From: Podochytrium sp. JEL0797 | Taxonomy: Eukaryota > Chytridiomycota > Chytridiomycetes > Chytridiales > Chytriomycetaceae | Assembly (NCBI GenBank): GCA_027596195.1 | Contig: JADGJG010000512.1 | Coordinates: 1 to 17,625 of the forward strand | DNA length: 17,625 bases | Direction of reading: 5' to 3' | Shown here: in pieces, positions 1-7,484 of the stretch | Layout of the letters: each line of letters starts with the position of its first letter | Position numbering within the stretch: position 1 is the first letter of the stretch | The notes under the pieces: model-generated | Told to the model about the DNA's origin: nothing | The model's database searches: none | What the model saw: the letters and a program-made list of their open reading frames with translations, nothing else | Translations under genes and position numbers: made by a program

Positions 1-167
1 GTAACTTTGTGGTTTGGGACGCGTGTGTGGCGTGCACAGGTGGAGTCAAGATTGATTTCAGTTTGGGCGCCTTGCAGAAGATTGAGCCGAATGCGTGCCA
101 CATGGGTGTGGTTCCGGGTATGAGCTGGGAGGTGACGGATGAGCAGGTGATTCCGTACGTGGCTTGA
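1..167 (+). CDS. C-terminus of a secreted double-psi beta-barrel (expansin/RlpA-like) protein, 5' partial
   Basis: The frame starting at base 3 is open to a TGA at 165-167 and gives 54 residues; the start lies outside the window. It has the look of the end of a double-psi beta-barrel domain: a hydrophobic strand with V-V-W-D-A-C, then C-x2-C, then I-D-F-S-x-G-A-L, a short loop with a Cys, and a closing G-V-V-P-G-x-S-W-E-V strand. RlpA-like, barwin-like and expansin-like proteins share the pattern V-x-D-x-C ... I/V-D-L/F-S ... W-x-V. Small secreted proteins of this type are common in fungi, often wall-associated or inhibitors. The family call rests on pattern resemblance only; catalytic versus binding function cannot be judged from this fragment. 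An AATAAA at 206-211 would suit its mRNA end. Confidence 0.5.
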   Translation, partial: NFVVWDACVACTGGVKIDFSLGALQKIEPNACHMGVVPGMSWEVTDEQVIPYVA

Positions 168-205
168 GCAGAGGGATCGCTATACTACGGAATCTATAGA
201 ATTCA

Positions 206-211
206 AATAAA
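206..211 (+). terminator. AATAAA poly(A) signal candidate
   Basis: An exact AATAAA lies 39 bp after the stop of the partial beta-barrel gene, inside an AT-rich stretch. It is a plausible mRNA 3' processing signal for that gene. Confidence 0.4.
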
Positions 212-600
212 AATTAATATATTATTATTTTTCTGCGTTCAATGTGCATGCATGTTCGCTCATTGTATTGGAAGTGCAAGTTTTACTCTATCCTGCTTTA
301 TTGTGGATATCGAAAGAATGTGTGTTTGGGCGAAATGCGGAAAATTCTGAAGCGACGAAGTCTCATTTTTCTCTGTCGCGCACTTCCTGAAAGCCTTCCA
401 AAACGATTCGAATGGACCAGTTTGACGAGGATCTGGTGAAATTCGAGACAGGTCAAATTACAATCGATCAAGGAATAAAGAATTCGAAGTTCGCGTCACC
501 CACGCTTTGTTTGGCTCGCACTCCTCGGACCCTGACGACTCCCTCCAGTCACATATTGCCTGATTAATACGCCACTTTTTTTTGATTCCAGTAAGACTTG
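212..600. other. Intergenic stretch, no gene seen
   Basis: It holds only short open frames on either strand (about 65 codons at most) without signal peptide, motif or splice logic. It begins AT-rich, as expected of a 3' flank, and ends in the promoter region of the secreted-protein gene at 728. Confidence 0.5.
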
Positions 601-639
601 AGAGGGAGTGAATGAAATTTTTGCAGCGCTTGCGAGAAT

Positions 640-674
640 ACAATTTCATTCCGAAACAAGGGAGGCTTATAAAA
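640..674 (+). promoter_or_regulatory. Core promoter of secreted protein gene: shared 14-mer plus TATA box
   Basis: ACAATTTCATTCCG (640-653) is followed by TATAAAA beginning near 668, about 60 bp before the ATG at 728. The same 14-mer occurs at 3342-3355 upstream of the GH19 chitinase gene, also 29 bp before a TATA box. Both copies sit in the same orientation relative to their gene. Exact identity of 14 bases with identical spacing argues for a real cis element or a common promoter origin. Confidence 0.6.
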
Positions 675-727
675 CCACGAGACCTTCATCTTTGGCAAAA
701 ACTCATATCAATACCCAATCCAAAAAC

Positions 728-1306
728 ATGCTCTCCGTCAAGGCTATTGCTGCATCCCTCCTCCTGCTTGCACGCATTGTGCAATCCGTACCCATCCGAG
801 TCGATGCGTCCGCACAAGTTCAACGCAACTCTTTCCACAATCTCGTGGCAGCCATCATTCACCGAGACGCGAGCACCGACTTTAACCCAGCCCCTGTCCC
901 TCCAGTTAATGATTTCACTCAGACTGCCAACCAGCCCGCCGACGCTTTGGATCTTGCTCCCGCAGATGCTTCTGCCACGGATGATTCAAGCTCGCCGATC
1001 GCTACTTCTGTACTTGGCGGGGGCAGCCATGGTTTCCGCGGAGCTCGCAAGAGAAAAACGCGTTCTGACAACCACCCTCGTCCCACGTTCGCGACTCCTG
1101 GTCCCATTGAGACTGGCCCTACAGATGTGCCTCGTCCCACGTTCGCGACTCCTGGTCCCATTGAGACCGGCCCCGCAGATGTGGTGACCGCAGATTCTCC
1201 GATTGTGGAACAGTCCACTGATTTTTATATGGCGGATTCTGTCGCAATTGACGATGTCTCCGCGACGGAGGAATCATCAGACGATGCAAGCGCCGCGGAT
1301 TATTGA
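728..1306 (+). CDS. Small secreted acidic protein with tandem Pro/Thr-rich repeat
   Basis: The ATG at 728 is chosen over in-frame upstream starts because it lies about 60 bp after a TATA box and begins a clear signal peptide (M-L-S-V-K-A-I-A-A-S-L-L-L-L-A...). The product is 192 aa. After the leader comes a Pro/Ala/Asp-rich region, a basic cluster R-K-R-K-T-R near residue 116 that could be a Kex2-type processing site, two copies of an 18-residue unit (P-R-P-T-F-A-T-P-G-P-I-E-T-G-P-x-D-V), and an acidic Ser/Asp-rich tail. There are no cysteines in the mature part and no membrane segment. No known domain was recognised. It resembles secreted low-complexity fungal proteins, perhaps wall-associated or a small effector-like protein; that role is speculation. 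AATAAA follows at 1398. Confidence 0.7.
   Translation: MLSVKAIAASLLLLARIVQSVPIRVDASAQVQRNSFHNLVAAIIHRDASTDFNPAPVPPVNDFTQTANQPADALDLAPADASATDDSSSPIATSVLGGGSHGFRGARKRKTRSDNHPRPTFATPGPIETGPTDVPRPTFATPGPIETGPADVVTADSPIVEQSTDFYMADSVAIDDVSATEESSDDASAADY
1076..1183 (+). repeat. Two tandem copies of a 54-bp coding repeat
   Basis: Copies at 1076-1129 and 1130-1183 differ at only a few positions (such as gact/gacc and cctaca/cccgca). They encode the 18-residue Pro/Thr repeat in frame. The near identity suggests recent duplication or slippage. Confidence 0.9.
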
Positions 1307-1397
1307 CGACAACACGGACGGAAGATACCACAGACTTCATTTGATAAAGGAATCCGCATGATGCATTTTCTCCACCCATTATCCAATCATACCAATC

Positions 1398-1403
1398 AAT
1401 AAA
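1398..1403 (+). terminator. AATAAA poly(A) signal candidate
   Basis: It lies about 92 bp after the stop of the secreted repeat protein gene and about 75 bp before the ERG8 start codon, so the two genes are tightly packed. Confidence 0.45.
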
Positions 1404-1477
1404 TATTGTCATTTTTGTATTCTTCTCTGCGGTTGTCCCTTCCTCCTTCCTTCTCAGAATCCAAACATACAAAAAAA

Positions 1478-3005
1478 ATGCAGCAGACTTGCATCTCCGC
1501 GCACAGGCAAGGTGCTCGTTGTTGGCGGATACCTCGTGCTTGACCAGGCATATAGCGGACTACTGGTGGGCACAGATATTCGCGCTTCTACACCACTGTG
1601 ACGGGGAGATCCCCAGCCGACTCGCAACCAAACACGATCAGCGTCAGATCGCCGCGGTTTGAGGACGGGTTGTGGGAGTATCGGGTCCGTGGGGCGTTGG
1701 ATCCGTGTGCGCTGGAGAAGGTGAAATTCCTGTATTACCCTCTCCGTAGCTGCTGCAGCATCAACCGACTTTGCGTCCCGCTTCGGTTCTGGTCTCGACA
1801 TTCTGATTGTCGGCCACAACGACTTCTATTCGCAGCGCCCGCAGGTTTGGTCCTTCGGTTCCCTCCAAGTCTAACCGTATATTCCAGCTCGACCAACTGC
1901 GCCTCCCGCTCACCACCCACTCGCTCTATCTCCTCCCGCCCTTCTGCCCCACTCTCACAACCATCGCCAACGTCCACAAAACGGGCCTCGGGTCTTCCGC
2001 CGACATGATCACTTCCCTCATGACTTCTCTCCTGGTTCACTTTGGCGTCGTTTCCCTCCCTGAAGACGTCCAACTCGCCCACAACATGTCGCAATTTGTG
2101 CATTGCCTCGCGCAGGGAAAAGTCGGGAGTGGATTCGATGTCAGCAGTGCCGTGTTTGGAAGCCACTTATATCGACGGTTCGCGCCTGTCATTTTGGAGC
2201 AATTTATGGCTGATTGTGACGCGCGTGGGGTTGGATGTGTTTCTGGAAAGGAGATTTTGGAGGTCGTGGATCGCGAGTGGGACAGTCGTGTGGAACCTGT
2301 CAGGTTGCCGCGTGGCGTCAGGTTGATGTTGGCGGATGTGGATGCCGGGTCGAGCACCCCGAAGCTTGTGTCTGGGGTGTTGGGGTGGAGGAAGCAGAAT
2401 CCTGTTGAGGCTAAGGCGTTGTGGCAGGAATTGGATCAGGAGAACATGGAAGTGGCCAAGACTCTCGTTCGAATTAGTGCATTGGCAGTGTCGGGACCAG
2501 AGGTATATGATGAGGCGGTGCGAATTTGTGCGAGCTCGAGAGGACAAGAGTGGAATGCTTCAATCAATGAGGTTGTCAAGCTGTTTGGACACGTGTTTGA
2601 TTCTTTTATGGTGAGGTTTCGCCTTTCGTTTTGGCTACATTCATGGATTCTTGTCCACTCACCTTTCACTTTTCCAACGTATAGTGCGTCCGCACCCTCC
2701 TCCAAAAAATGAGCATACTCGCCGACGTGCCCGTCGAACCTGCCTCACAAACGCGTCTCCTCGACTCCCTCGCAAACCTCAACGGTGTTCTGATGGCAGG
2801 GGTCCCCGGTGCAGGCGGGTTCGATGCCATCTTTGTGCTCGTGATTGAGGATCCGGAACGGGAAGGTGTGAACCGCGCTGGGGTCGAGAGTGTTTGGTCG
2901 CAGTGGACTGAGTCGAAGGTGGGGCCGTTGTTGGCGGGGGATAGTGTGATAGGTGTTTGTGTGGAGGAGGTTGCGAAAGTAGATGGGTTGTTGAGGTTCT
3001 TTTGA
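1478..3005 (+). CDS. ERG8: Phosphomevalonate kinase (GHMP family), three exons, exon 1 with single-base indels
   Basis: ERG8 phosphorylates mevalonate-5-phosphate to the diphosphate using ATP, in the mevalonate pathway that feeds sterols. Proposed exons are 1478-1844, 1888-2610 and 2685-3005. Introns are 43 nt (CTAAC branch point at 1871) and 74 nt. GHMP motifs are visible: G-K-V-L-V-V-G-G-Y-L-V-L-D at the N-terminus, H-N-D-F-Y-S-Q-R before intron 1, the ATP loop K-T-G-L-G-S-S-A-D in exon 2, then G-K-V-G-S-G-F-D-V-S-S-A-V, and the C-terminal P-G-A-G-G-F-D-A in exon 3. About 469 aa, as expected for the family. Exon 1 changes frame three times: one extra base near 1503, one missing between 1571 and 1586, one extra near 1729. 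Net effect is one base, after which intron 1 splices in phase. Exons 2 and 3 are clean. The start ATG follows A-rich sequence; TTCTCAG at 1451-1457 could end a leader intron. Either exon 1 has assembly errors or the gene is damaged. Confidence 0.9.
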
Positions 3006-3341
3006 GAAAGTGTTCGACACGTTTTGATTCAGCCTTGAGATAAAGCGACGACGTCGGAATTTATAATGCAATCCGCAGCTTCAAACGCGAGTGAAAAATG
3101 AATTCCAAACAGATTTGTTTCACTCCGTTTTAGGGGGAGGAGTGTTTCAAAACCCTCACAAGCCGAATAATTGCTTTGAAAGTCATAACTTCTCGCAGAA
3201 GCAGAGTGGCTCTCTTCTCGCACATAAATGGTCGACCCGGGCCTTGATTTAATCAACGTATCATTATATCTGCTTTTGTTTCAAAATCGCGAAAATTTCA
3301 TCCCCTTGTGTCTCGTCAGGAGGCTCGCGTGCGTCTGGAAA
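3006..3341. other. Intergenic: ERG8 3' flank and chitinase upstream region
   Basis: No coding potential is evident. Sequence nearest the chitinase gene is probably its upstream regulatory DNA. No clear AATAAA was noticed for ERG8. Confidence 0.5.
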
Positions 3342-3377
3342 ACAATTTCATTCCGCCTCCGCACGCGCTTTATAAAT
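3342..3377 (+). promoter_or_regulatory. Core promoter of GH19 chitinase: shared 14-mer plus TATA box
   Basis: ACAATTTCATTCCG at 3342-3355 is identical to the element at 640-653 and is 29 bp upstream of TATAAAT at 3371. The ATG is about 75 bp after the TATA box. Confidence 0.6.
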
Positions 3378-3445
3378 CAAGCAGATTCCCAGCAGATTCC
3401 CCCCCCAAATCGACTTCAACCACACGTAGACTCTTAGAACTCAAG

Positions 3446-4554
3446 ATGCTGGCCATCTCTCTCCTTCTCGTTGCACATCAACTTGCCTCTGCCGCTCCAC
3501 TCGACATTGTGAAACGACAGCTGGTCTCGTCTCAAATCGTGGTTGCCAATGCCGACTGTTCCTTGTTTGGCCAATGGGCGTGCGACAGCAGCGCGAATCT
3601 CCTTCAATGCGCCTATAACGCACAAAGTGCGTTGAGCTGGTACCAAACGGGTGGCCCATGGTATGGACATCTGAAACTGCCTAGGTCTGATCTAATCAAT
3701 TACTTTCCAGCAGCTCTCTCCTCGGGAATGCCGCCTTAAACAACGTCAACCCCGCCACCACGGAAGCCGTTGCTCCCGTCCCAGCACCCCAACCAGAAGT
3801 CAACCCAACACCCGTCCCTCCAACCAAAAAACCACACACCCCACCCACCGCATCCGCCGCCGCTCCACCCCCACCACCCGCAACAACCGCCCCGGCACCC
3901 GCACCAGCCCCTCAACCCGACCCCGAAACCACCGCCCCCGCCCCCGCCCCAGTCCCTCAACCCGAAACCTCCAACGGCCCCAACACGATCGCCAACTTGA
4001 TCTCCGAAACGGCCTTCAACAACGCCCTCTCGGCATGTGGAATCACCAAACCAGGCCTCTACGCCGGATTAACGGGCGGATTTACGGCTCCCTTGAGTGG
4101 AATGAAGGAGCTGGCTCTCTTGATGGGAAACACGGCACATGAGAGTGGTTCGTACCAATTCACGGAGGAGATTCGATGCGCGGGAGTCACGACCGTGACA
4201 GCCGATTGCCCTTACGGATGGTACCACGGTCGCGGATACATCCAACTCTCCTGGGACTCCAACTACGCAGCGGCAGCAGCTGCACTCAACAACCCATCCA
4301 TCCACTCGAACCCAGACCTCGTCATGACGGATATGAGCGTGAACTGGGCAACAGTGCAGTGGTACTGGACAACGAGTGTGCAGAGCTTGTTGAAGAGTTC
4401 GGGGGTTACTTTGGGGAACAGTGTGAAAGCGATTAATGGGCCGTTGGAGTGTGCGTCGCTGGGGGGGAAGGGGATTGCGACGCAGAGGGTTACGTTTATT
4501 CAGTGCTTTGAGCAGCAGTTTACGGGGTCGTCTTCGGATGCGGCTTCGTGTTGA
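3446..4554 (+). CDS. Secreted GH19 chitinase with N-terminal Cys-rich binding module and Pro-rich linker
   Basis: Two exons, 3446-3660 and 3711-4554, with a 50-nt GT-AG intron (branch-like CTAAT near 3692), give 352 aa. Residues 1-16 are a signal peptide and a KR at 23-24 is a likely Kex2 site. A small Cys module follows (Cys 38, 46, 55, 72 with W-Y before the last), resembling fungal chitin-binding modules; Cys72 is created by the splice. A Pro/Ala/Thr linker runs to about residue 160. The catalytic domain shows G-N-T-A-H-E-S-G with the expected acid Glu near 216, F-T-E-E-I-R-C with the second Glu near 224-225, then Y-H-G-R-G-Y-I-Q-L-S-W and N-G-P-L-E-C. These are hallmark GH19 motifs for hydrolysing chitin beta-1,4 links. 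All catalytic positions are present, so it should be active outside the cell in wall remodelling or feeding. A decayed copy lies at 5471-5690. Confidence 0.92.
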
Positions 4555-4698
4555 CGCTTTTTGAAAGGTGGCGCTGTCCTTTATTCCCCTTTCCTTCTTC
4601 TATTCCATTCATATTATATAAAGTAAAGTGCCATGTAAAAGTTATTGGAATTTTTTGATTTTCTGTCGCCCTAAATTTTCTTTCCATGTTTACATCTT

Positions 4699-5260
4699 TT
4701 ATTTTGATCCATTTTGCAACTTTTTTGGGTGTTCTCCCGTGAAGCGCCTAGGAGAGAGAGCGAATGACGAGGGCAATTTGGTGAAGCCAAGGTGGTTCCA
4801 ATTTTCTCCCCACTCCTCCTTGAATATGACACGCGTGAGATTCTCTTGCTTCACAACAACCTCATTTCCACCACCCAAAGAGCACACGATCCTCTTGAGA
4901 CAGTCGCCAGAAGAAGTCGGCGCGGGCACACGAATCTCGAAAATGTCGCCCGTTTTTGAGTCCGTGAACCTTGACCAAGTCGAACTCGACGAGACAAGTG
5001 TGAGGTCGACACATGGATTTGTGGCCCGTTTTCCAGGCAGTGCGTTGACATTCCGGAGAACAGTAGTGCTTGGAGAGACATGGTAGGCACTTCTTGAGAC
5101 GCGAAACAGATTCCTGAGCGCGATGCAGTAGCTCATACTACGAGCAAGAAGCCATGCTCCAATCCCGCTTCTGCGGCACCTCCAGGTGACAAAACGAAAA
5201 AGGATGGTTTCGAGAGGGAGGAGAGAGTTGATACATGTCCAAGTTGTAGTTCAACTTCAT
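4699..5260 (-). pseudogene. Decayed MYND-type zinc-finger gene
   Basis: On the minus strand one frame gives C-L-P-C-x4-Y-C-S-P-E-C-Q-x3-W-K-x2-H-K-x2-C, the second half of a MYND zinc finger, which usually mediates protein-protein contacts. Just upstream, where the first zinc pair should be, the same frame reads C-S-stop-Y: TAG replaces a sense codon and TAT stands where a Cys (TGT) would be expected. After the finger, plausible protein continues in another frame (4699 to about 5020) with sequence such as I-F-E-I-R-V-P-A-P and V-V-V-K-Q-E-N-L-T-R-V-I-F, so there is also a frameshift near 5010-5030. The upstream open frame can begin at ATG 5260. Stop, lost zinc ligand and frameshift together favour a dead gene. 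An intron that skips the stop is possible, but I saw no good splice pair. Confidence 0.6.
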
Positions 5261-5356
5261 GTTTAGGGAGAAATTCGATGAGGAAGGGAGATGTGGATAA
5301 AGGGAAAATATGATAAGTTCAGTTTCACTACTCTGTTTCCGAAAAATTGGATAGAA

Positions 5357-5434
5357 TTTTTCCCTTCTTGCCTCTCTTTTCCTCTCCTCCCCTTTTCTCC
5401 TTCTCTCTCCCTTCCTTCTTTTCTTTTTTTTTTC
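5357..5434 (+). repeat. 78-nt polypyrimidine tract
   Basis: 77 of 78 bases are C or T; the exception is a G at 5370. It lies directly upstream of the GH19 relic. Mirror-like polypyrimidine DNA can slip or form triplexes; here it may mark a breakpoint or an expanded intron tract. Confidence 0.8.
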
Positions 5435-5470
5435 ACATCCCCGGGATAGGAGCCAAAATTTCGAAAAATC

Positions 5471-5690
5471 TGCGGTTTCGCTGCTCCATTGAGTGGAAGA
5501 AGGAACTGGCTCTCCTCATGGGAAACACGGCACATAAGAGCGGTTTGTAAGCGGTTCCACGGCCGTAGATACATTTAAATCTCGCGGGACTTCAGCTACG
5601 CGGTGGCCGCTGTTGACTGTAGTGGAATTGCGCCGCAGAGGTCATGTACATTAAGTAAGTTCTTTGAACAGTTGGTTTAATACGGGGTCT
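5471..5690 (+). pseudogene. GH19 chitinase relic with internal deletions and lost catalytic Glu
   Basis: This stretch aligns in three blocks with the intact chitinase gene 1.1-1.4 kb upstream. Block 1 (about 5471-5549) matches 4077-4154, including a long near-identical run around G-N-T-A-H. The codon for the catalytic acid is AAG (Lys) instead of GAG, followed at once by TAA. Block 2 (about 5553-5610) matches the H-G-R-G-Y-I-Q-L-S-W region but with a stop in place of Q. Block 3 (about 5623-5690) matches the C-terminal I-A-T-Q-R region. The segments between blocks, roughly 70 and 190 bp, are gone, and there is a 1-bp deletion in block 1. It is a dead tandem duplicate. The first deletion is flanked in the parent by similar short sequence (TTCGTACCA / GGTACCAC), which suggests deletion at microhomology. 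Confidence 0.88.
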
Positions 5691-5728
5691 AATTTTTGTA
5701 CACTACTAAAACGGCCGCAAGTGACGAA

Positions 5729-6230
5729 TCACAGTCTTCCAACTTCCGTCTGAACAACGTCGCGATATATTCTTTCCACTTCTGATCCAAACTCGCACGT
5801 ATCCTCTCTGGGTGCCGGCCCCTCAAATGATGGCGGCGTAAAGTTTGTAACTGATCCCTTTTTCAAAGGCCTTATCACGAACCACCAAATCGCAAATATT
5901 ATCACAATCAGGGTGGCAGTTGCAGAAATTATGGGGGCGGCAAAGGGTGGGGTGGGGGCTTCGGCGAGAGTGTGTTGGCGGAGCGTTATTCACAGGCGTC
6001 GACAATGAAGGCGGCGTCGGGTATACACCGGCGGTCAATGTGATCACCAAGCGTGTTGTTTCGATTGAGTCTGTGGAATTTTGAATTTCTGTCGTCTCTG
6101 TGGCTGCAGATTCCGCGGGTGTCGACTCGGCATCGGGCAGAGTGCCAGAGGATTGTCCGACGGGCCTCAGGGCAGCATGAGTCAATCTCGCTACAATCGC
6201 AATGGCAATGATGTGATGTGCGCAGGTCAT
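5729..6230 (-). CDS. Short single-pass membrane protein, paralogue 1, with one apparent extra base
   Basis: From ATG 6230 the frame encodes a hydrophobic leader (M-T-C-A-H-H-I-I-A-I-A-I-V-A-R...), then a Ser/Thr/Pro-rich ectodomain. Near 5972 the frame must shift by one base; the new frame gives a membrane segment (I-S-A-T-A-T-L-I-V-I-I-F-A-I-W-W-F-V-I), a basic stop-transfer R-P-L-K-K, and a cytoplasmic tail ending at TGA 5729-5731. Removing one base from a CACAC run makes the total length divisible by three, about 166 aa. The tail carries C-x-F-G-S-x-V-E-x-I-Y-x-x-V-V, which the gene at 6442-6875 shares. This suggests a type I receptor-like or adhesion-like protein of unknown function. No family was recognised. 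The membrane segment in the shifted frame is strong evidence that the shift is an error or a recent mutation. Confidence 0.6.
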
Positions 6231-6441
6231 GGGCGTCGGACTGGTTTTTCCTGCGCAAATGAATGCGCAGCGGCCTTGCAACAAATGAATACACACAAAT
6301 TTGAAAAAAGTCGCAATGCATTTTTACTTCCGCAGCGAATCGTCTATAGAAACTTAAAAAATGTAATGCAAACATGCTAGCACGTGCGGGTCCGGAAAAT
6401 TTCGAATCTCCTCAATCTCCAATCTCCTTCTTGACAGCAAG

Positions 6442-6875
6442 TCAAATGACCTGCTGGTACAGGTCTTCCACGACGCTCCCAAACACGCACACCTCGCTCT
6501 CGGGGAAAGCGAACATAGGTGGCGGAACAAATACGGTTTCGCGCTGCTTCTTCCTCCCGCCATCAGTCGCCCGCAATCTCAGGACGCCAACGAGCCCAAC
6601 TGCCAACACAACTCCTCCAAACGCTGCGACGGAGTTTGTCAGGCTTGGTAACGATGATTGAGATGTCGGCAGGGTAGAAGGCGCGTCGAACCGGCAGTTT
6701 GCGGCGAGATGGCAATGTCTCTGCCAAAGAGGGATGTGTCTCGCTCTCGCAAGTCCGCGGCGGGAACTACTGCGGAGAGATCAACATCCGCGGGGCCCAG
6801 ACGCGGAAGTGGGGATGCAGAGATGGACGTGAGGCAGCAGAGCGCAACGATGGAAAGAGTGGATGACGTGCGCAT
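6442..6875 (-). CDS. Short single-pass membrane protein, paralogue 2, with one apparent missing base
   Basis: ATG 6875 begins a signal peptide (M-R-T-S-S-T-L-S-I-V-A-L-C-C-L-T-S-I-S-A-S). The frame continues to about 6700, where a one-base shift is needed; the next frame reads D-A-P-S-T-L-P-T-S-Q-S-S-L-P-S-L, then a Gly/Val/Leu membrane segment (A-A-F-G-G-V-V-L-A-V-G-L-V-G-V-L), basic residues (R-L-R, G-G-R-K-K-Q-R), and a tail to TGA 6442-6444. The layout is leader, Ser/Thr-rich stalk, membrane span, basic stop-transfer, tail, the same as its neighbour. The tail has P-P-P-M-F ... C-V-F-G-S-V-V-E-D-L-Y-Q-Q-V, matching C-x-F-G-S-x-V-E-x-[IL]-Y. About 144 aa with one base restored. The two genes look like an old tandem duplication; only the tail is clearly conserved, so it is probably the functional part. 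Confidence 0.58.
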
Positions 6876-7136
6876 ATTGTCCCTTATTTTGATGCGTTTT
6901 TTTGGAAGCAATGCCGCTCGGCCCAGTCCGAGAATCGAGATTCGAGCCCTGAATCGACTCTCGGCTTGTCGAAATGCGTTGAGGCGGAAAGATTTCAGAC
7001 GCTTGGCTTGGACGCGAAGTGACGCATTCCTCCAACATCAAGCATTGGAACACTGCCGCACCCGAACTTCCAGATATTAATTGGCAGACACACGATGCAG
7101 ACGCGCCGACATCAAAACAGCAAAATCGTATAATCG

Positions 7137-7408
7137 TCACGATTCCGCAACATCGGCGAGAGCTCTTTTCTTCAACAAGAAACAGATGGAGAGAGTCAAA
7201 CGATGCTGAAACTTCCCTCAAATGAGTAGCATTACCTTTTTGCGCCACAGCGAAGACCGTTTCGACAGCATGCGCCACCAAGACTGCAGCAAATCTGTTT
7301 CGAGAGCGCATCCGATGAACTGATAACTTGCAACTCACATTCTTTTGCGTTCTTGGACGGCGACAGAAGTTCGGAAGGCATAGAAGTCGTTTCGTTGTTC
7401 AGAGGCAT
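7137..7408 (-). CDS. Possible small spliced gene, unknown product
   Basis: This is a tentative model. ATG 7408 follows a run of A, as at the ERG8 start. The frame reaches a GTGAGT donor; a 55-nt intron to ...TTTGCTGCAG would join in phase to a Trp/Arg/Lys-rich exon (S-W-W-R-M-L-S-K-R-S-S-L-W-R-K-K). A second donor, GTAATG, with a 66-nt intron would lead to a short last exon ending at TGA 7137-7139. That gives about 49 aa. Without splicing the same ATG reads a 58-residue Cys-rich end (I-C-C-S-L-G-G-A-C-C). Neither version matches a known family. Intron lengths fit the neighbourhood, but the signals are weak. Confidence 0.22.
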
Positions 7409-7484
7409 TTTTTGGGTTGGTTTCTTTCTGAATGTGGCGTGTGAGCTATCCAAACCCGGTACCAATAATTCATTCATTTTCATT

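Noticed and set aside
242..649. Short ORFs on both strands near 242-649
   Set aside because: About 65 codons each, overlapping each other or the promoter, without motifs; expected by chance.
1500..1735. Programmed ribosomal frameshifting or RNA editing to explain ERG8 exon 1
   Set aside because: The sites have no shared slippery motif or pattern, and three shifts of both signs in one exon fit errors or mutation better.
3770..4000. Plus-strand Pro/His-rich open frame
   Set aside because: It is the shifted reading of the chitinase Pro-rich linker; the correct frame is fixed by splicing and by the GH19 domain.
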